21,979 bases of DNA. Origin: Betaproteobacteria bacterium (lineage in GTDB: Bacteria > Pseudomonadota > Gammaproteobacteria > Burkholderiales > Burkholderiaceae_C). The notes under the pieces were generated by a model. The model made no database searches and was not told the origin of the DNA. It saw only the letters and a list, made by a program, of their open reading frames with translations. The translations under genes and the position numbers were made by a program. Shown here piece after piece: positions 1 to 7,223 of the stretch (positions are counted from its first letter, which is position 1; every line of letters begins with the position of its first letter). The stretch covers positions 1-21,979 of the forward strand of contig VBCQ01000263.1 in assembly GCA_005882155.1 (NCBI GenBank). Direction: 5' to 3'.

Positions 1-47
1 AGGTTCTTGACCGCGATATTGGCCACGGCATCTCTGTTTCCGAGCAT
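1..47 (-). CDS. Start of a VOC (glyoxalase-like) protein, cut by window edge
   Basis: Only the first 15 codons lie in the window, reading MLGNRDAVANIAVKN on the minus strand. This resembles the first beta strand of VOC-superfamily proteins (glyoxalase/bleomycin-resistance fold), which often begin with a short polar stretch followed by an 'ATIAVKDL'-like strand. The start at 47 is supported by an AAGGAG Shine-Dalgarno six bases upstream; an in-frame ATG at 62 lies upstream of that site and is less likely. The gene follows the AHSA1/SRPBCC gene at 133-639 on the same strand, a pairing often seen in bacteria. The family call rests on 15 residues and could be wrong; that a gene starts here is better supported. 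Confidence 0.5.
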   Translation of the reverse strand, partial: MLGNRDAVANIAVKN

Positions 48-53
48 GTCGAA

Positions 54-59
54 CTCCTT
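54..59 (-). promoter_or_regulatory. Shine-Dalgarno of the VOC-like gene
   Basis: AAGGAG on the minus strand, six bases before the ATG at 47. It decides in favour of this start over the in-frame ATG at 62. Confidence 0.65.
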
Positions 60-132
60 CATCTGGCGGGTCGCCCTTGCCGGATCGACTATGGGCCGTT
101 CGCCGAAGCCATGCGAGTGAAATGCCTATCCG

Positions 133-639
133 TTATCCAGTAGTCGGGGGCTGGAAATTTCTCTGTTCGAACCGCCGGGCCAATTGCTCCAAGCTCAATC
201 GCGCGCCCGCATCGTTGTCCTCGGCGCGCAACCCCGGCGGTAGATTCTCGAACGCGAGCGCGACCTCCGTTCCGCCAGCCACCTCGTCGAACGTCACCGT
301 CATCGTCATCTCGCCGACGAATTCCGCGTCGGTGGTGTCGAAGCTGACCGCCTCGACGATCTTGCGCGGTGGTGTCAGCTCGACGAACCGCACCTTGACC
401 CTGTCTTCCCGCTCCGCCGTCTTGCCGCGGAACTTGCGCTCAGTCGGCGGGTAGAACAACGACATCCGATAGCCGCCGCCGACTCGCGCGTCGAACTCGT
501 GAATCTCGCCGGTCATCTGCGCCGGAGGCAGCCATTCGACGAGAGCGGCGGGATTGATGAAGGCCTGATACAGCGCTTCGGGCCGCGCGCTGATGACCCT
601 CGATGTGCGCGTCGACGCGCCGGTGTGCTGCTCGGCCAT
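133..639 (-). CDS. AHSA1/SRPBCC-domain protein
   Basis: 168 aa. The sequence has the START-like/AHSA1 pattern: an N-terminal strand (TRTSRVISARPEALYQAFIN), a 'PAALVEWLPP' segment, a 'GGGYRMSL' strand, a central region ending 'PPRKIVEAVSF', a 'MTMTVTFDEVAGGTEVALA' strand pair and a C-terminal helix. AHSA1-like bacterial proteins form a hydrophobic ligand-binding cavity, but substrates are mostly unknown. The start at 639 is chosen because a GAGG sequence lies a few bases upstream and the conserved domain begins about 12 residues later; the open frame extends further up without domain signal. It starts 13 bases after the stop of the small membrane protein at 653-862, so the two are probably co-transcribed, with the VOC-like gene following. 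Probably cytoplasmic: no signal peptide or TM segment. Confidence 0.85.
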   Translation of the reverse strand: MAEQHTGASTRTSRVISARPEALYQAFINPAALVEWLPPAQMTGEIHEFDARVGGGYRMSLFYPPTERKFRGKTAEREDRVKVRFVELTPPRKIVEAVSFDTTDAEFVGEMTMTVTFDEVAGGTEVALAFENLPPGLRAEDNDAGARLSLEQLARRFEQRNFQPPTTG

Positions 640-652
640 GCGGCCTCGCGCA

Positions 653-862
653 TCAGCGGCCGGCTCGCGATCGCTCGGCAAGCAGCGCGACGTAGGCCAA
701 GCAACCGGCCACCATCGCGGCGATGCCGGCCTGCAGCAGCGTGCCGGTCTGCAGTCCGCCGATCCAGAACTGGCCGGCGAGGCGCGCGACGACCGCGACC
801 AGCGACAGCAGCACACCGGCAGCGCCGGCGATGCGTGCTGCCCACAATTGCATGGCTTCCAT
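653..862 (-). CDS. Small membrane protein, hypothetical
   Basis: 69 aa with two hydrophobic helices (about residues 10-30 and 39-62, ending in a basic tail SRAGR), so a two-TM inner-membrane protein is likely. I do not recognise a named family. The start is well supported by a strong GAGGAGGT Shine-Dalgarno at 868-875, five bases before the ATG. It is first in the apparent operon with the AHSA1/SRPBCC gene 13 bases downstream and the VOC-like gene after that. Several other reading frames are open here because of high GC, but only this one combines a strong ribosome-binding site, plausible hydrophobicity and operon spacing. Confidence 0.65.
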   Translation of the reverse strand: MEAMQLWAARIAGAAGVLLSLVAVVARLAGQFWIGGLQTGTLLQAGIAAMVAGCLAYVALLAERSRAGR

Positions 863-929
863 GGATGACCTCCTCGTGCGGGCTGCCAGATACTAGTTCA
901 GGATGCCGATACCCGCGGGTCTTTTGCGC

Positions 930-1949
930 TCAACGCATTCGCGCCGGATCGCGCAGCAATGCGAACACTTGCGATGGCGGCGTGACGCTCGCGACGAACG
1001 GGTGCGAGCGCTGCCCACCGATGGCCGCGATGATGCGCCGCACGTACAGCCGCGTCTCGGCGTAAGGCGGCACGCCACCGTATCGATCGACAGCCTTCTC
1101 GCCGGCGTTGTACGCCGCGAGCACGAGCGACAGGTCGCCCTCGAAGTACGCAAGCAGCCAGCGCAGGTAGGCCATGCCGCCGCGGATGTTCTGCACCGGG
1201 TCGGTGATCGGTCGGACCTTGAAGCGCTCGGCCGTGGAAGGGATCAATTGCATCAATCCTTGCGCGTTCTTCGGCGACACAGCCAAGGGATCGAAGTTGG
1301 ACTCGGTCGCCATCACGGCCAGAACGAGCTGCGGCGCAAGTTGGTACTCGGGCGCGACGAGATTGACGAATCGGACGATCTGCTCGGGCGCGTTGGGCGG
1401 CGGCGGCAGCGCACGCAGCGGCGGCGGCTGGCGCACCTGTTGCAGCTTCAGTCGCATCGCTTCGGCGGCGAGCAGCGGCGGGTCGGTCTCGGGTGGGCGC
1501 AGGCACGCGGGCGGCGCGCCGCGCGGCGTGCCCATTGCAGCGAGCATGTTCTGCGCTTGCGCCATGCCTTGCTCGGCGGCGGCGGCGAACAGATGCGCGG
1601 CCTGTGCGTCGTCGCGCTCGATGCCGCGCGAATTGGTCAGCATCCAACCGAGGTTGTATTGCGCCACCGAGTCGCCGTAGCGCGCAGCGCGGCAATACAG
1701 CTGCGCTGCCCGCACGGCATCGCGCGGCACGCCGACGCCGTACTCGTAGGCCAGCGCTTCGTCGCGCCAGCGCTGCACTTGCGATGGCACGACAGGGCCG
1801 GCTTCGGGCGGCGGCGTCGACGGTCTCGGCAACGATTCGAGCGTGAGCGTCGGGACTTGTGCGGCGGCCATCCCGCAGAGCAGCGTCAGCCCAAACGCGC
1901 CATGTCGAATCACTCGGCAAAACAAATCGGGCTTGCGGCGGAACGGCAT
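930..1949 (-). CDS. Secreted lytic transglycosylase (SLT domain) with Sel1-like repeats
   Basis: 339 aa. Residues 1-31 look like a signal peptide (basic start RRK, hydrophobic GLTLLCGMAAA, cleavage near AAAQ). Residues about 64-139 hold two Sel1-like repeats (EALAYEYGVGVPRD; AAQLYCRAARYGDSVAQYNL; AAHLFAAAAEQGMAQAQNML). A proline-rich linker (176-187) precedes the C-terminal SLT domain (about 190-315). This domain has the family's ATESNFDP motif with probable catalytic Glu216, then NAQGLMQLIPSTAERF and the AAYNAGEKAV motif at 279-287. The enzyme would cleave the MurNAc-GlcNAc bond of peptidoglycan in the periplasm, leaving 1,6-anhydroMurNAc. Sel1 repeats suggest a protein partner. It is transcribed away from the diguanylate cyclase across a shared upstream region of about 216 bases. 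No clear Shine-Dalgarno precedes 1949, so the exact start is less certain than the product. Confidence 0.9.
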   Translation of the reverse strand: MPFRRKPDLFCRVIRHGAFGLTLLCGMAAAQVPTLTLESLPRPSTPPPEAGPVVPSQVQRWRDEALAYEYGVGVPRDAVRAAQLYCRAARYGDSVAQYNLGWMLTNSRGIERDDAQAAHLFAAAAEQGMAQAQNMLAAMGTPRGAPPACLRPPETDPPLLAAEAMRLKLQQVRQPPPLRALPPPPNAPEQIVRFVNLVAPEYQLAPQLVLAVMATESNFDPLAVSPKNAQGLMQLIPSTAERFKVRPITDPVQNIRGGMAYLRWLLAYFEGDLSLVLAAYNAGEKAVDRYGGVPPYAETRLYVRRIIAAIGGQRSHPFVASVTPPSQVFALLRDPARMR

Positions 1950-2153
1950 GGCATGAACGGCAGCGGTGCGGGTCGAAGCGTCAGAAGTCTAGCTGTCGAC
2001 ATCGCGGTTCGCACCCTCCAAATCTAGGGGGCGATTAGCGGCCCTTTGTCGCACCGCGCAGCCGCTTCCGGCTCAAGACGCGCCGCGAGCGCGCCGATAC
2101 TCGTGCCATACCGCCCGCTCCCGTGCGCAGCACGGGGCTTGGCCGTTGGCGGT

Positions 2154-2158
2154 GGGAG
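2154..2158 (+). promoter_or_regulatory. Shine-Dalgarno deciding the diguanylate cyclase start
   Basis: GGGAG seven bases before a GTG at 2166. The open frame runs back to a TTG at 2046, but the extra 40 residues are low-complexity Arg/Ala/Pro without domain character, so GTG 2166 is preferred. Confidence 0.5.
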
Positions 2159-2165
2159 CGCAGCA

Positions 2166-3275
2166 GTGGCAGTCGACACGGTGTTCGGGAGATGGCTCAG
2201 CCGGCAAAGCGTGCCGTCGCGTCCGCCGTCGCTCGACGCGATGATGGCAAGCGGCCGTGCACGCGAGGGCCTGCTCGACCTCGCCAAGCGCGGCGACCGC
2301 GGCATCTTCGTGCACCTGCCGCTGTGGTTCCTGATCGCGATCTGGACCGAGCTGTGGGCGCAGCATCCGCTGTTCTGCGTGATCAACGCGCTGATCTTCG
2401 GCGCCAACGCGATCGCACGGCTGATGCTGCGCCAACGTTTCGGGGCGCTCGTCGAACGCGACTACCGATCGGCCCGCAACGTGTTCCTCGCGTTGCTGCT
2501 GGCGAACTGCGTGCACTGGGGGGTGCTGACCGGCCTGGCGATGCACTTCACCGCGCTGCGCAACGCCGAGGTGCCGCTGCTCTTCGCATCGGTGGGCGTC
2601 GGTTGCTCGGGCGCACTCGGTCTTGCGATCAGCCCGCACACGCTGCTGGCACTGATGTCGATGGTGCTGGTCGCGTATCTGTACAAGGCATCGCGGATCG
2701 TCCACGACGACTACTGGGCCGCCGCCGACGCACGCTTCGACCTCGAAGAGCGCGCACGCCAGCTCGAGTTGCTCAGCGTGACCGATGCGCTGACGCAAAT
2801 CCACAATCGCCTGTATTTCGAACACCGGCTCGTCGCCGAGTGGTCGCGCGCGTCGCGCGACGCGAAGCCACTGTCGGTGCTGATCGTCGACCTCGATCAC
2901 TTCAAGGTCATCAACGACACCTACGGCCATCCATTCGGCGACCGCTGTCTCGTCGCCGCGGCGAAGGCCTTGCGCGACGCGCTGCATCGCACCGGCGACG
3001 TGCTCGCGCGCTACGGCGGCGAAGAGTTCGCCGTGCTGCTGCCCGGCGCCGACGCCCTGGCTGCACGCGGTGTCGCCGAGCGGCTGTTGCACAGCGTCAG
3101 CGAAGTGCAGTTGACACACGACGCTCAGGCAGTGCACCTCGCGTGCAGCATCGGCGTGTCGACACTGGTACCGGCTCCGCAATCGAGCCCGTCGTCGGCC
3201 GTCAGCCGTGCCGACAAGGCGCTGTACCAGGCGAAGCAGCAAGGGCGCAATCGAGTCGTCATCGCGCCGGCTTGA
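2166..3275 (+). CDS. Membrane-anchored diguanylate cyclase (GGDEF)
   Basis: 369 aa from the GTG at 2166. Residues about 47-175 contain four or five hydrophobic helices, an integral-membrane sensor of MASE-like type. A short coiled segment (DLEERARQLELLSVTD) links to the GGDEF domain (about 203-365). The active-site motif is RYGGEEF (GGEEF at residues 284-288), with upstream substrate/metal residues in LIVDLDHFKVINDTYGH. An RTGD motif at 275-278, five residues before GGEEF, matches the RxxD inhibitory I-site. The protein should make cyclic di-GMP from two GTP at the inner membrane and be feedback-inhibited. No EAL domain is present. The linker after the last TM helix is abrupt, as if one helix seen in similar sensors were missing. 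The upstream gene is divergent; a UspA gene follows 73 bases after the stop. Confidence 0.9.
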   Translation: MAVDTVFGRWLSRQSVPSRPPSLDAMMASGRAREGLLDLAKRGDRGIFVHLPLWFLIAIWTELWAQHPLFCVINALIFGANAIARLMLRQRFGALVERDYRSARNVFLALLLANCVHWGVLTGLAMHFTALRNAEVPLLFASVGVGCSGALGLAISPHTLLALMSMVLVAYLYKASRIVHDDYWAAADARFDLEERARQLELLSVTDALTQIHNRLYFEHRLVAEWSRASRDAKPLSVLIVDLDHFKVINDTYGHPFGDRCLVAAAKALRDALHRTGDVLARYGGEEFAVLLPGADALAARGVAERLLHSVSEVQLTHDAQAVHLACSIGVSTLVPAPQSSPSSAVSRADKALYQAKQQGRNRVVIAPA

Positions 3276-3309
3276 ATTTCTCCCTCTCCGAGGGAATACG
3301 ACGCGGGGA

Positions 3310-3315
3310 TATGCT
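3310..3315 (+). promoter_or_regulatory. Candidate -10 box upstream of the UspA gene
   Basis: TATGCT, placing transcription start near 3322 and leaving a 27-base leader containing the AAGGA site. No good -35 hexamer is visible at normal spacing, so this is only a candidate. Confidence 0.25.
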
Positions 3316-3348
3316 TGCGCTTCGACTCGAAGCGCCAAGGACTTCCCC

Positions 3349-3807
3349 ATGTACCGACGAATCCTCGTTCCCATCGATGGCAGCGCCACGTCGACCCGCG
3401 GGCTGACCGAAGCGATCAAGCTGGCGAAGCTGACTGGGGCTCGCATCAAAGTCGTTCACGTCGTCGACGAAATTTCTTTCGCGACCAGCATGGAAGCGGC
3501 GGGTACCTACAGCGGCGAAGTGGCCGAGCTGCTGCGCGAGAGCGGCGAGAAAATCTTGCAGCACGCGAAGTCGCGCGTCGCGAAGAACGGCTTGCGCGTC
3601 GACGCCGAACTGTTCGACAGCTTCGCGGGCCGCGTCTGCGATCTCGTCGTCGATGCGGCGCGCGCCTGGCGCGCCGACCTGATCGTCCTCGGAACGCATG
3701 GCCGGCGCGGCATCGGCCGGCTGATGCTCGGCAGCGACGCCGAGTTGATCGTGCGCAGCGCGCCGGTGCCGGTGCTGCTCGTGCGGGCTGCCGAATCGAG
3801 GGCGTGA
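3349..3807 (+). CDS. Universal stress protein, UspA family
   Basis: 152 aa, typical of a single-domain Usp. It begins MYRRILVPIDGS, the first strand and nucleotide-contact Asp of the family. It carries the ATP-binding signature G-2x-G-9x-G-S as GTHG...GS in IVLGTHGRRGIGRLMLGSDA, followed by the last strand PVPVLLV. This places it with ATP-binding (MJ0577-like) Usps rather than the E. coli UspA type. The start is supported by AAGGA at 3337-3341, seven bases upstream. A TATGCT box at 3310-3315 is a candidate -10 giving a 27-base leader. Its TGA overlaps the ATG of the next gene by one base (TGATG), so translation of the two is probably coupled. Exact role unknown; a cytoplasmic stress or energy sensor is the family expectation. 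Confidence 0.92.
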   Translation: MYRRILVPIDGSATSTRGLTEAIKLAKLTGARIKVVHVVDEISFATSMEAAGTYSGEVAELLRESGEKILQHAKSRVAKNGLRVDAELFDSFAGRVCDLVVDAARAWRADLIVLGTHGRRGIGRLMLGSDAELIVRSAPVPVLLVRAAESRA

Positions 3808-4922
3808 TGGGCAAATCCTCGATCGTCTTCGCATTGAGTTTCGCGTTGGTCGCCGTCGCGGTGGCGCAGAACGAGCCTGATCGCAAGCGCATGGTCGAGC
3901 ATCAGCTCGGTGCCGATCATTTCGTCGCCGGTGGGTCGGTCAAGGTGAGACAGCCGGTGAGCGGCGACCTGCTCGCGGCCGGCGGCAGCATCGATGTCGA
4001 TGCGAACGTCAACGGCGATGCGCTCGTCACCGGCGGCAGGCTGCGCATCAGCGGCGACGTCGGCCAGTCGGTCTACGCGGGGGCGGGACACCTCGACATC
4101 GACGGCAAGGTCGGGCGCAACGTTCGCGTCGCCGGCGGCGAGGTCGAGATCGGACCGAAGGCACAAGTCATCGGCAACGTCACGATCGCCGGCGGCCAGA
4201 TCAGCGTGCGCGGCAGCGTCGGCGGCTATGTGCAAGCCGGCGCAGGGCGGGTGCTGATCGATGGCCCGGTCGCCGGCGACGTGGTCGTCGGATCGGGCCA
4301 TGTCGAGCTCGGGCCCAACGCGCGCGTCGGCGGCAAGCTGCTCTATCGCAGCCGCGAAGAGCTGAAGCAAGACCCGGCGGCCAAGGTCGCCGGCGGCATC
4401 GAGCATGTGCTGCCGCGCGGCGGCGCGCCGGGCGCCGAACCGAAGCAATACCGCTTCGCCCGCGGCGTCCGCTGGGTCTGGACCGCCGGCATGATGCTGC
4501 TCGCCGTCGCACTGCTGGCTGCGTTCCCTGCCTTCTTCGGCCGCGTCGGCACGACGCTGCAATCGCGCCCCGGCATGAGCCTGTTGCTCGGCTTCGTGCT
4601 GCTCGTTTGCGTGCCGGTCGGCGCGCTCGTCTTGCTGATCACGATCATCGGCATACCGCTTGGCCTGCTCGCGATGCTGCTGTACCTCGCGCTGATGCCG
4701 GTGGCCTATGCCAGCACCGGCATCGGGCTCGGCGACTGGGTGCTACGAAAATACAAGTCCGATCAAGCAGCGCGTCTCGGCTGGCGTCTCGGCGCGGCAG
4801 CTCTCGCCGTGTTGCTGATCGCTGTTCTTTGTCTCGTGCCGTGGCTCGGCGGCCTCATTGGTTTCGCAGCGCTGCTGGTCGGGCTCGGTGCGTTGTTGTT
4901 GCAGTTCAAGCGGGTCAGCTGA
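3807..4922 (+). CDS. Bactofilin-like beta-helical membrane protein
   Basis: 371 aa. Residues 1-20 form a signal peptide (MGKSSIVFALSFALVAVAVA, cleavage before QNE). Residues about 36-178 are a run of short Gly/Val-rich turns such as VSGDLLAAGGSIDVDANVNG and ISGDVGQSVYAGAGHLDIDG, the repeat pattern of polymer-forming cytoskeletal (bactofilin-type) right-handed beta-helices. A linker (180-220) leads to several TM helices, about 223-247, 256-304 (two) and 325-366 (two). The beta-helix is therefore probably periplasmic and tethered by the C-terminal membrane part, unlike classical cytoplasmic bactofilins, which lack a signal peptide. It begins at an ATG overlapping the UspA stop. Family resemblance is by repeat pattern; function is not known. 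A role in envelope scaffolding is inference. Confidence 0.8.
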   Translation: MGKSSIVFALSFALVAVAVAQNEPDRKRMVEHQLGADHFVAGGSVKVRQPVSGDLLAAGGSIDVDANVNGDALVTGGRLRISGDVGQSVYAGAGHLDIDGKVGRNVRVAGGEVEIGPKAQVIGNVTIAGGQISVRGSVGGYVQAGAGRVLIDGPVAGDVVVGSGHVELGPNARVGGKLLYRSREELKQDPAAKVAGGIEHVLPRGGAPGAEPKQYRFARGVRWVWTAGMMLLAVALLAAFPAFFGRVGTTLQSRPGMSLLLGFVLLVCVPVGALVLLITIIGIPLGLLAMLLYLALMPVAYASTGIGLGDWVLRKYKSDQAARLGWRLGAAALAVLLIAVLCLVPWLGGLIGFAALLVGLGALLLQFKRVS

Positions 4923-4940
4923 TCGGTCCTGTTCACTTCC

Positions 4941-5483
4941 ATGTCAGTCATGTCGTCCATTCCTCCCGGCGCGCTGCTGCGCCAGCGTTTCTCCGACGCA
5001 GTTGATGCACCCGGCAGCCCACGAATTCTTCAGCTTCTGCTCGCGCAAGACGGCTCGACCACGCGGCTGTGCGAGTCGGTTGCCGGCGGGCCGATCGCGC
5101 TGCACCTGCTGCGTCAGGTCATTACGACCGACGTGCCCGATGTGGTTCGCGATGCATTACCCGGCGAGCGCTTCATCGAGCGCATCACCTGCATCGCCGC
5201 GCATGGTGAGGTGATGATGGACAACTTGTCGTACGTGGCGCTCGAGGGCCTGGCGCCCGACCTGCTTCGTGACCTCGAGGCCGGCCGCATGCCGATCGGC
5301 CATCTGCTCACGCGAATGTGGGTGCGCCGCGCCGCGCTGCCGCCGAGCGACTCGCTGCAAGACCGCCTGTGGCGCACGGTCGGGCTGGCTGACGCCAAGG
5401 CGACACGCAATTACCGCATCGACACGCCGGACGGCCCCTGCATGCTGATTTGCGAGACCTATCGCGGTGGAATGCTGATGTGA
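4941..5483 (+). CDS. Chorismate pyruvate-lyase-like protein (Rv2949c/PF01947 family)
   Basis: 180 aa. Three blocks match the order and spacing I recall for Mycobacterium Rv2949c: GSTTRLCESVAGGPIALHLL near the N-terminus, a middle block RITCIAAHGEVMMDNLSYVALEGLAPD followed by MPIGHLL, and a C-terminal block ATRNYRIDTPDGPCMLICET. Members convert chorismate to 4-hydroxybenzoate and pyruvate; 4-hydroxybenzoate feeds ubiquinone or secreted aromatic products. The middle Asn/Glu positions and the final ICET Glu fit the fold, but I cannot confirm catalysis. It starts 18 bases after the bactofilin-like gene, with no strong Shine-Dalgarno; an alternative ATG lies at 4953. Same strand and close spacing suggest co-transcription. 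A UbiC-type lyase is the alternative, but the motif order fits PF01947 better. Confidence 0.7.
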   Translation: MSVMSSIPPGALLRQRFSDAVDAPGSPRILQLLLAQDGSTTRLCESVAGGPIALHLLRQVITTDVPDVVRDALPGERFIERITCIAAHGEVMMDNLSYVALEGLAPDLLRDLEAGRMPIGHLLTRMWVRRAALPPSDSLQDRLWRTVGLADAKATRNYRIDTPDGPCMLICETYRGGMLM

Positions 5484-5507
5484 TCGGTTCTAAGTCGCCG
5501 CGCACTT

Positions 5508-5513
5508 TATGAT
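5508..5513 (+). promoter_or_regulatory. Candidate -10 box directly before a small gene
   Basis: TATGAT; a transcript starting seven bases after it would begin at the A of the ATG at 5520. There is no Shine-Dalgarno between, which would suit a leaderless mRNA. No convincing -35 hexamer is seen. Confidence 0.3.
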
Positions 5514-5519
5514 CGGCCC

Positions 5520-5747
5520 ATGTCCAAAGCCGAACCGAAGACCACGATCAAGCCGAGCGGGCTGCGCTACAAGAGCAAGCGTTCCGGTTCGCCGTTCGCC
5601 GTGCTCGGCGGCGCCGGCACGATGTCGTGCTTTCTCTGCGGCAAGCATCGCGCGCGAAGTGCGCTGAAGACGCGGCGCTTGCTGGGCAAGGCGCAATTTG
5701 TTTGCTCGCCATCTTGTGCAGAGGCGGAGAAGGCAGAGAAGGCGTGA
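5520..5747 (+). CDS. Small zinc-ribbon-like protein, hypothetical
   Basis: 75 aa. A basic N-terminal half (KPSGLRYKSKRSGSPF) is followed by Cys37-x2-Cys40 (SCFLCGKH) and Cys62-x3-Cys66 (FVCSPSCAE), a likely four-cysteine zinc site, and a short charged tail EAEKAEKA. I do not recognise a named family; a nucleic-acid or ribosome-associated role would fit the basic N-terminus but is a guess. It begins 36 bases after the chorismate-lyase-like gene. No Shine-Dalgarno precedes the ATG, and a TATGAT box at 5508-5513 would start the transcript at the ATG itself. It converges on homospermidine synthase with only three bases between the stops, and no terminator is visible there. Confidence 0.75.
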   Translation: MSKAEPKTTIKPSGLRYKSKRSGSPFAVLGGAGTMSCFLCGKHRARSALKTRRLLGKAQFVCSPSCAEAEKAEKA

Positions 5748-5750
5748 GCC

Positions 5751-7169
5751 CTACACCACCCGAAAATTCTTGAACTGCCAGGGATCATCCCGATCGAGGT
5801 CTTCGTCGAACAGCCAACCGCGCCCGCGCAGCGGCGTCCAGTTGCTGTAGACGCCGACCACGTCGCCGAGGTACGGCCGGCACATCGCGAGAATTTCTTC
5901 GAACGGCAGGTCGTCGGGCTCGACCACGTCGCACGCCGGGTTCTTCATCGCCCAGATCGCCGCAGCCATCACCGGCGCGGTGACCTGCAGGCTGGTCGCG
6001 CTGTTGTACGGGCAGAGATTGCGCGTCTGCTCGATCGACAGCTGCGAGCCGTACCAGTACGCGCCCTTCGGGTGGCCCATCAGCAGCACACCGAGCTCGT
6101 CGATGCCCGAGACGATCTCGTCCCTCAGCACGCGCTTGAGGGTCTGCGGTCGCCAGTTGAGACCGGCCAGCTCGTGCAGTGACAGCACCGCGTCGTCGCA
6201 AGGATGGTAGGCGTAGTGCACCGTCGGCCGGTACTCGGGCCGCTCCTTGTCGCCCAAGGTCAGGTGGTCGGAGATCGAGATCGCTTCGGCGTGTGTGATC
6301 AGAAAGCCATGGAATGCGCCGGCCAGCGGCGTCCAGGTGCGCACCCGCGTGCTGGCGCCGGGGCGCTTGAGGTAGATCGCCGCGCGCGAGCCCCATTCGT
6401 GACGCCCCGCATCGCTCGGGAAATTCCGCTCGTGCGTGCCCCAGCCGAGCTCGGCCGGCTGCGTGCCTTCGTCGACGAAGCCGTCGACCGACCAGGTGTT
6501 GACGAACTCGCCGGGCATCTTGCGCTTCTTGCCGACCTGCGTGTCGCGCTCGGCGATGTGGATCACACGCACGCCGAGCGCTTGGGCGAGACGGGCCCAG
6601 GCGGCGCGCGTGCGCGGCCGCTCGAACGGTGTGCCGGTGTCCTGCGCGACGTTGAGCAGCGCCTGCTTGATGAAGTGCGACACCAGCCCCGGGTTCGCGC
6701 CATGCGTCAGCACCGCCGTCGGCCCGTGGCGGCCCGGACGGCGCAGCGCGATCGCGGCTTCGCGCAACGCGTAGTTGGTTCGCATCTCCAGCGGCACCGA
6801 CTCGTCGATGTAGCCGCCTTCCCACGGTTCGATGCAGGTGTCGAGGTAGAGCGCGCCTTTCTCGAGGCACAACTCGATCAGCGCCGCGCTGCTCACGTCG
6901 ACCGACAGGTTGAGCAGGAAGTCGCGCTCGCCGAGTCGCGACTCGAGGATATGCCGGTAGTTGTCCTGCTTGAGCGGCATCGTTTCGCAGATCACGCCAT
7001 GCTCGCGCGCGACCGCGAGACCCGCATCGTCGGCCGCGATGATGACGATCTGGTCGGGTCGCATCGCAATGTGGCGCAGCAGCAGCGGCAGCACGCCCTG
7101 CCCGACCGTGCCGAAGCCGACCATCACCAGACGGCCCTGAAATTCGTGTTCTTTGCGGTAGCCGGTCAT
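5751..7169 (-). CDS. hss: Homospermidine synthase
   Basis: 472 aa, close to the 477 aa of the Blastochloris viridis enzyme. An N-terminal Rossmann motif GFGTVGQG (18-25) binds NAD. Residues recalled as functional in B. viridis Hss (Asn162, Glu210, Trp229, Glu237, His296) all have counterparts at a constant offset of three: Asn159 (GANPG), Glu207 (IAERD), Trp226 (NTWSVDG), Glu234 (VDEGT) and His293 (ITHAEA). The enzyme makes sym-homospermidine from two putrescines, or from putrescine and spermidine, releasing ammonia or diaminopropane, in the cytoplasm. The start has a GAGGG Shine-Dalgarno six bases upstream. It is the last gene of a three-gene minus-strand operon, 54 bases after the DHH phosphoesterase. 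Saccharopine dehydrogenase-like enzymes share the fold, but the Trp/Glu pattern argues for Hss. Confidence 0.95.
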   Translation of the reverse strand: MTGYRKEHEFQGRLVMVGFGTVGQGVLPLLLRHIAMRPDQIVIIAADDAGLAVAREHGVICETMPLKQDNYRHILESRLGERDFLLNLSVDVSSAALIELCLEKGALYLDTCIEPWEGGYIDESVPLEMRTNYALREAAIALRRPGRHGPTAVLTHGANPGLVSHFIKQALLNVAQDTGTPFERPRTRAAWARLAQALGVRVIHIAERDTQVGKKRKMPGEFVNTWSVDGFVDEGTQPAELGWGTHERNFPSDAGRHEWGSRAAIYLKRPGASTRVRTWTPLAGAFHGFLITHAEAISISDHLTLGDKERPEYRPTVHYAYHPCDDAVLSLHELAGLNWRPQTLKRVLRDEIVSGIDELGVLLMGHPKGAYWYGSQLSIEQTRNLCPYNSATSLQVTAPVMAAAIWAMKNPACDVVEPDDLPFEEILAMCRPYLGDVVGVYSNWTPLRGRGWLFDEDLDRDDPWQFKNFRVV

Positions 7170-7223
7170 CGTGCCCTCGCAGGCGCTTTCCCTGCGATGG
7201 CAAACCTTGTGCCCGAGTCGGTC

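Noticed and set aside
911..920. ACCCGCGGGT palindrome after the transglycosylase stop as a terminator
   Set aside because: Too short to form a loop and no T-run on the transcribed minus strand.
2046..2165. Extension of the diguanylate cyclase to a TTG at 2046
   Set aside because: The added 40 residues are Arg/Ala/Pro-rich without structure, and GGGAG before GTG 2166 gives a better start.
3281..3295. TCCCTC-TCC-GAGGGA hairpin after the diguanylate cyclase as a terminator
   Set aside because: Six-base stem, no T-run; too weak to call in this base composition.
2073..3449. 458-codon minus-strand open frame opposite the diguanylate cyclase
   Set aside because: Antisense shadow of GGDEF coding sequence; low-complexity, no domain.
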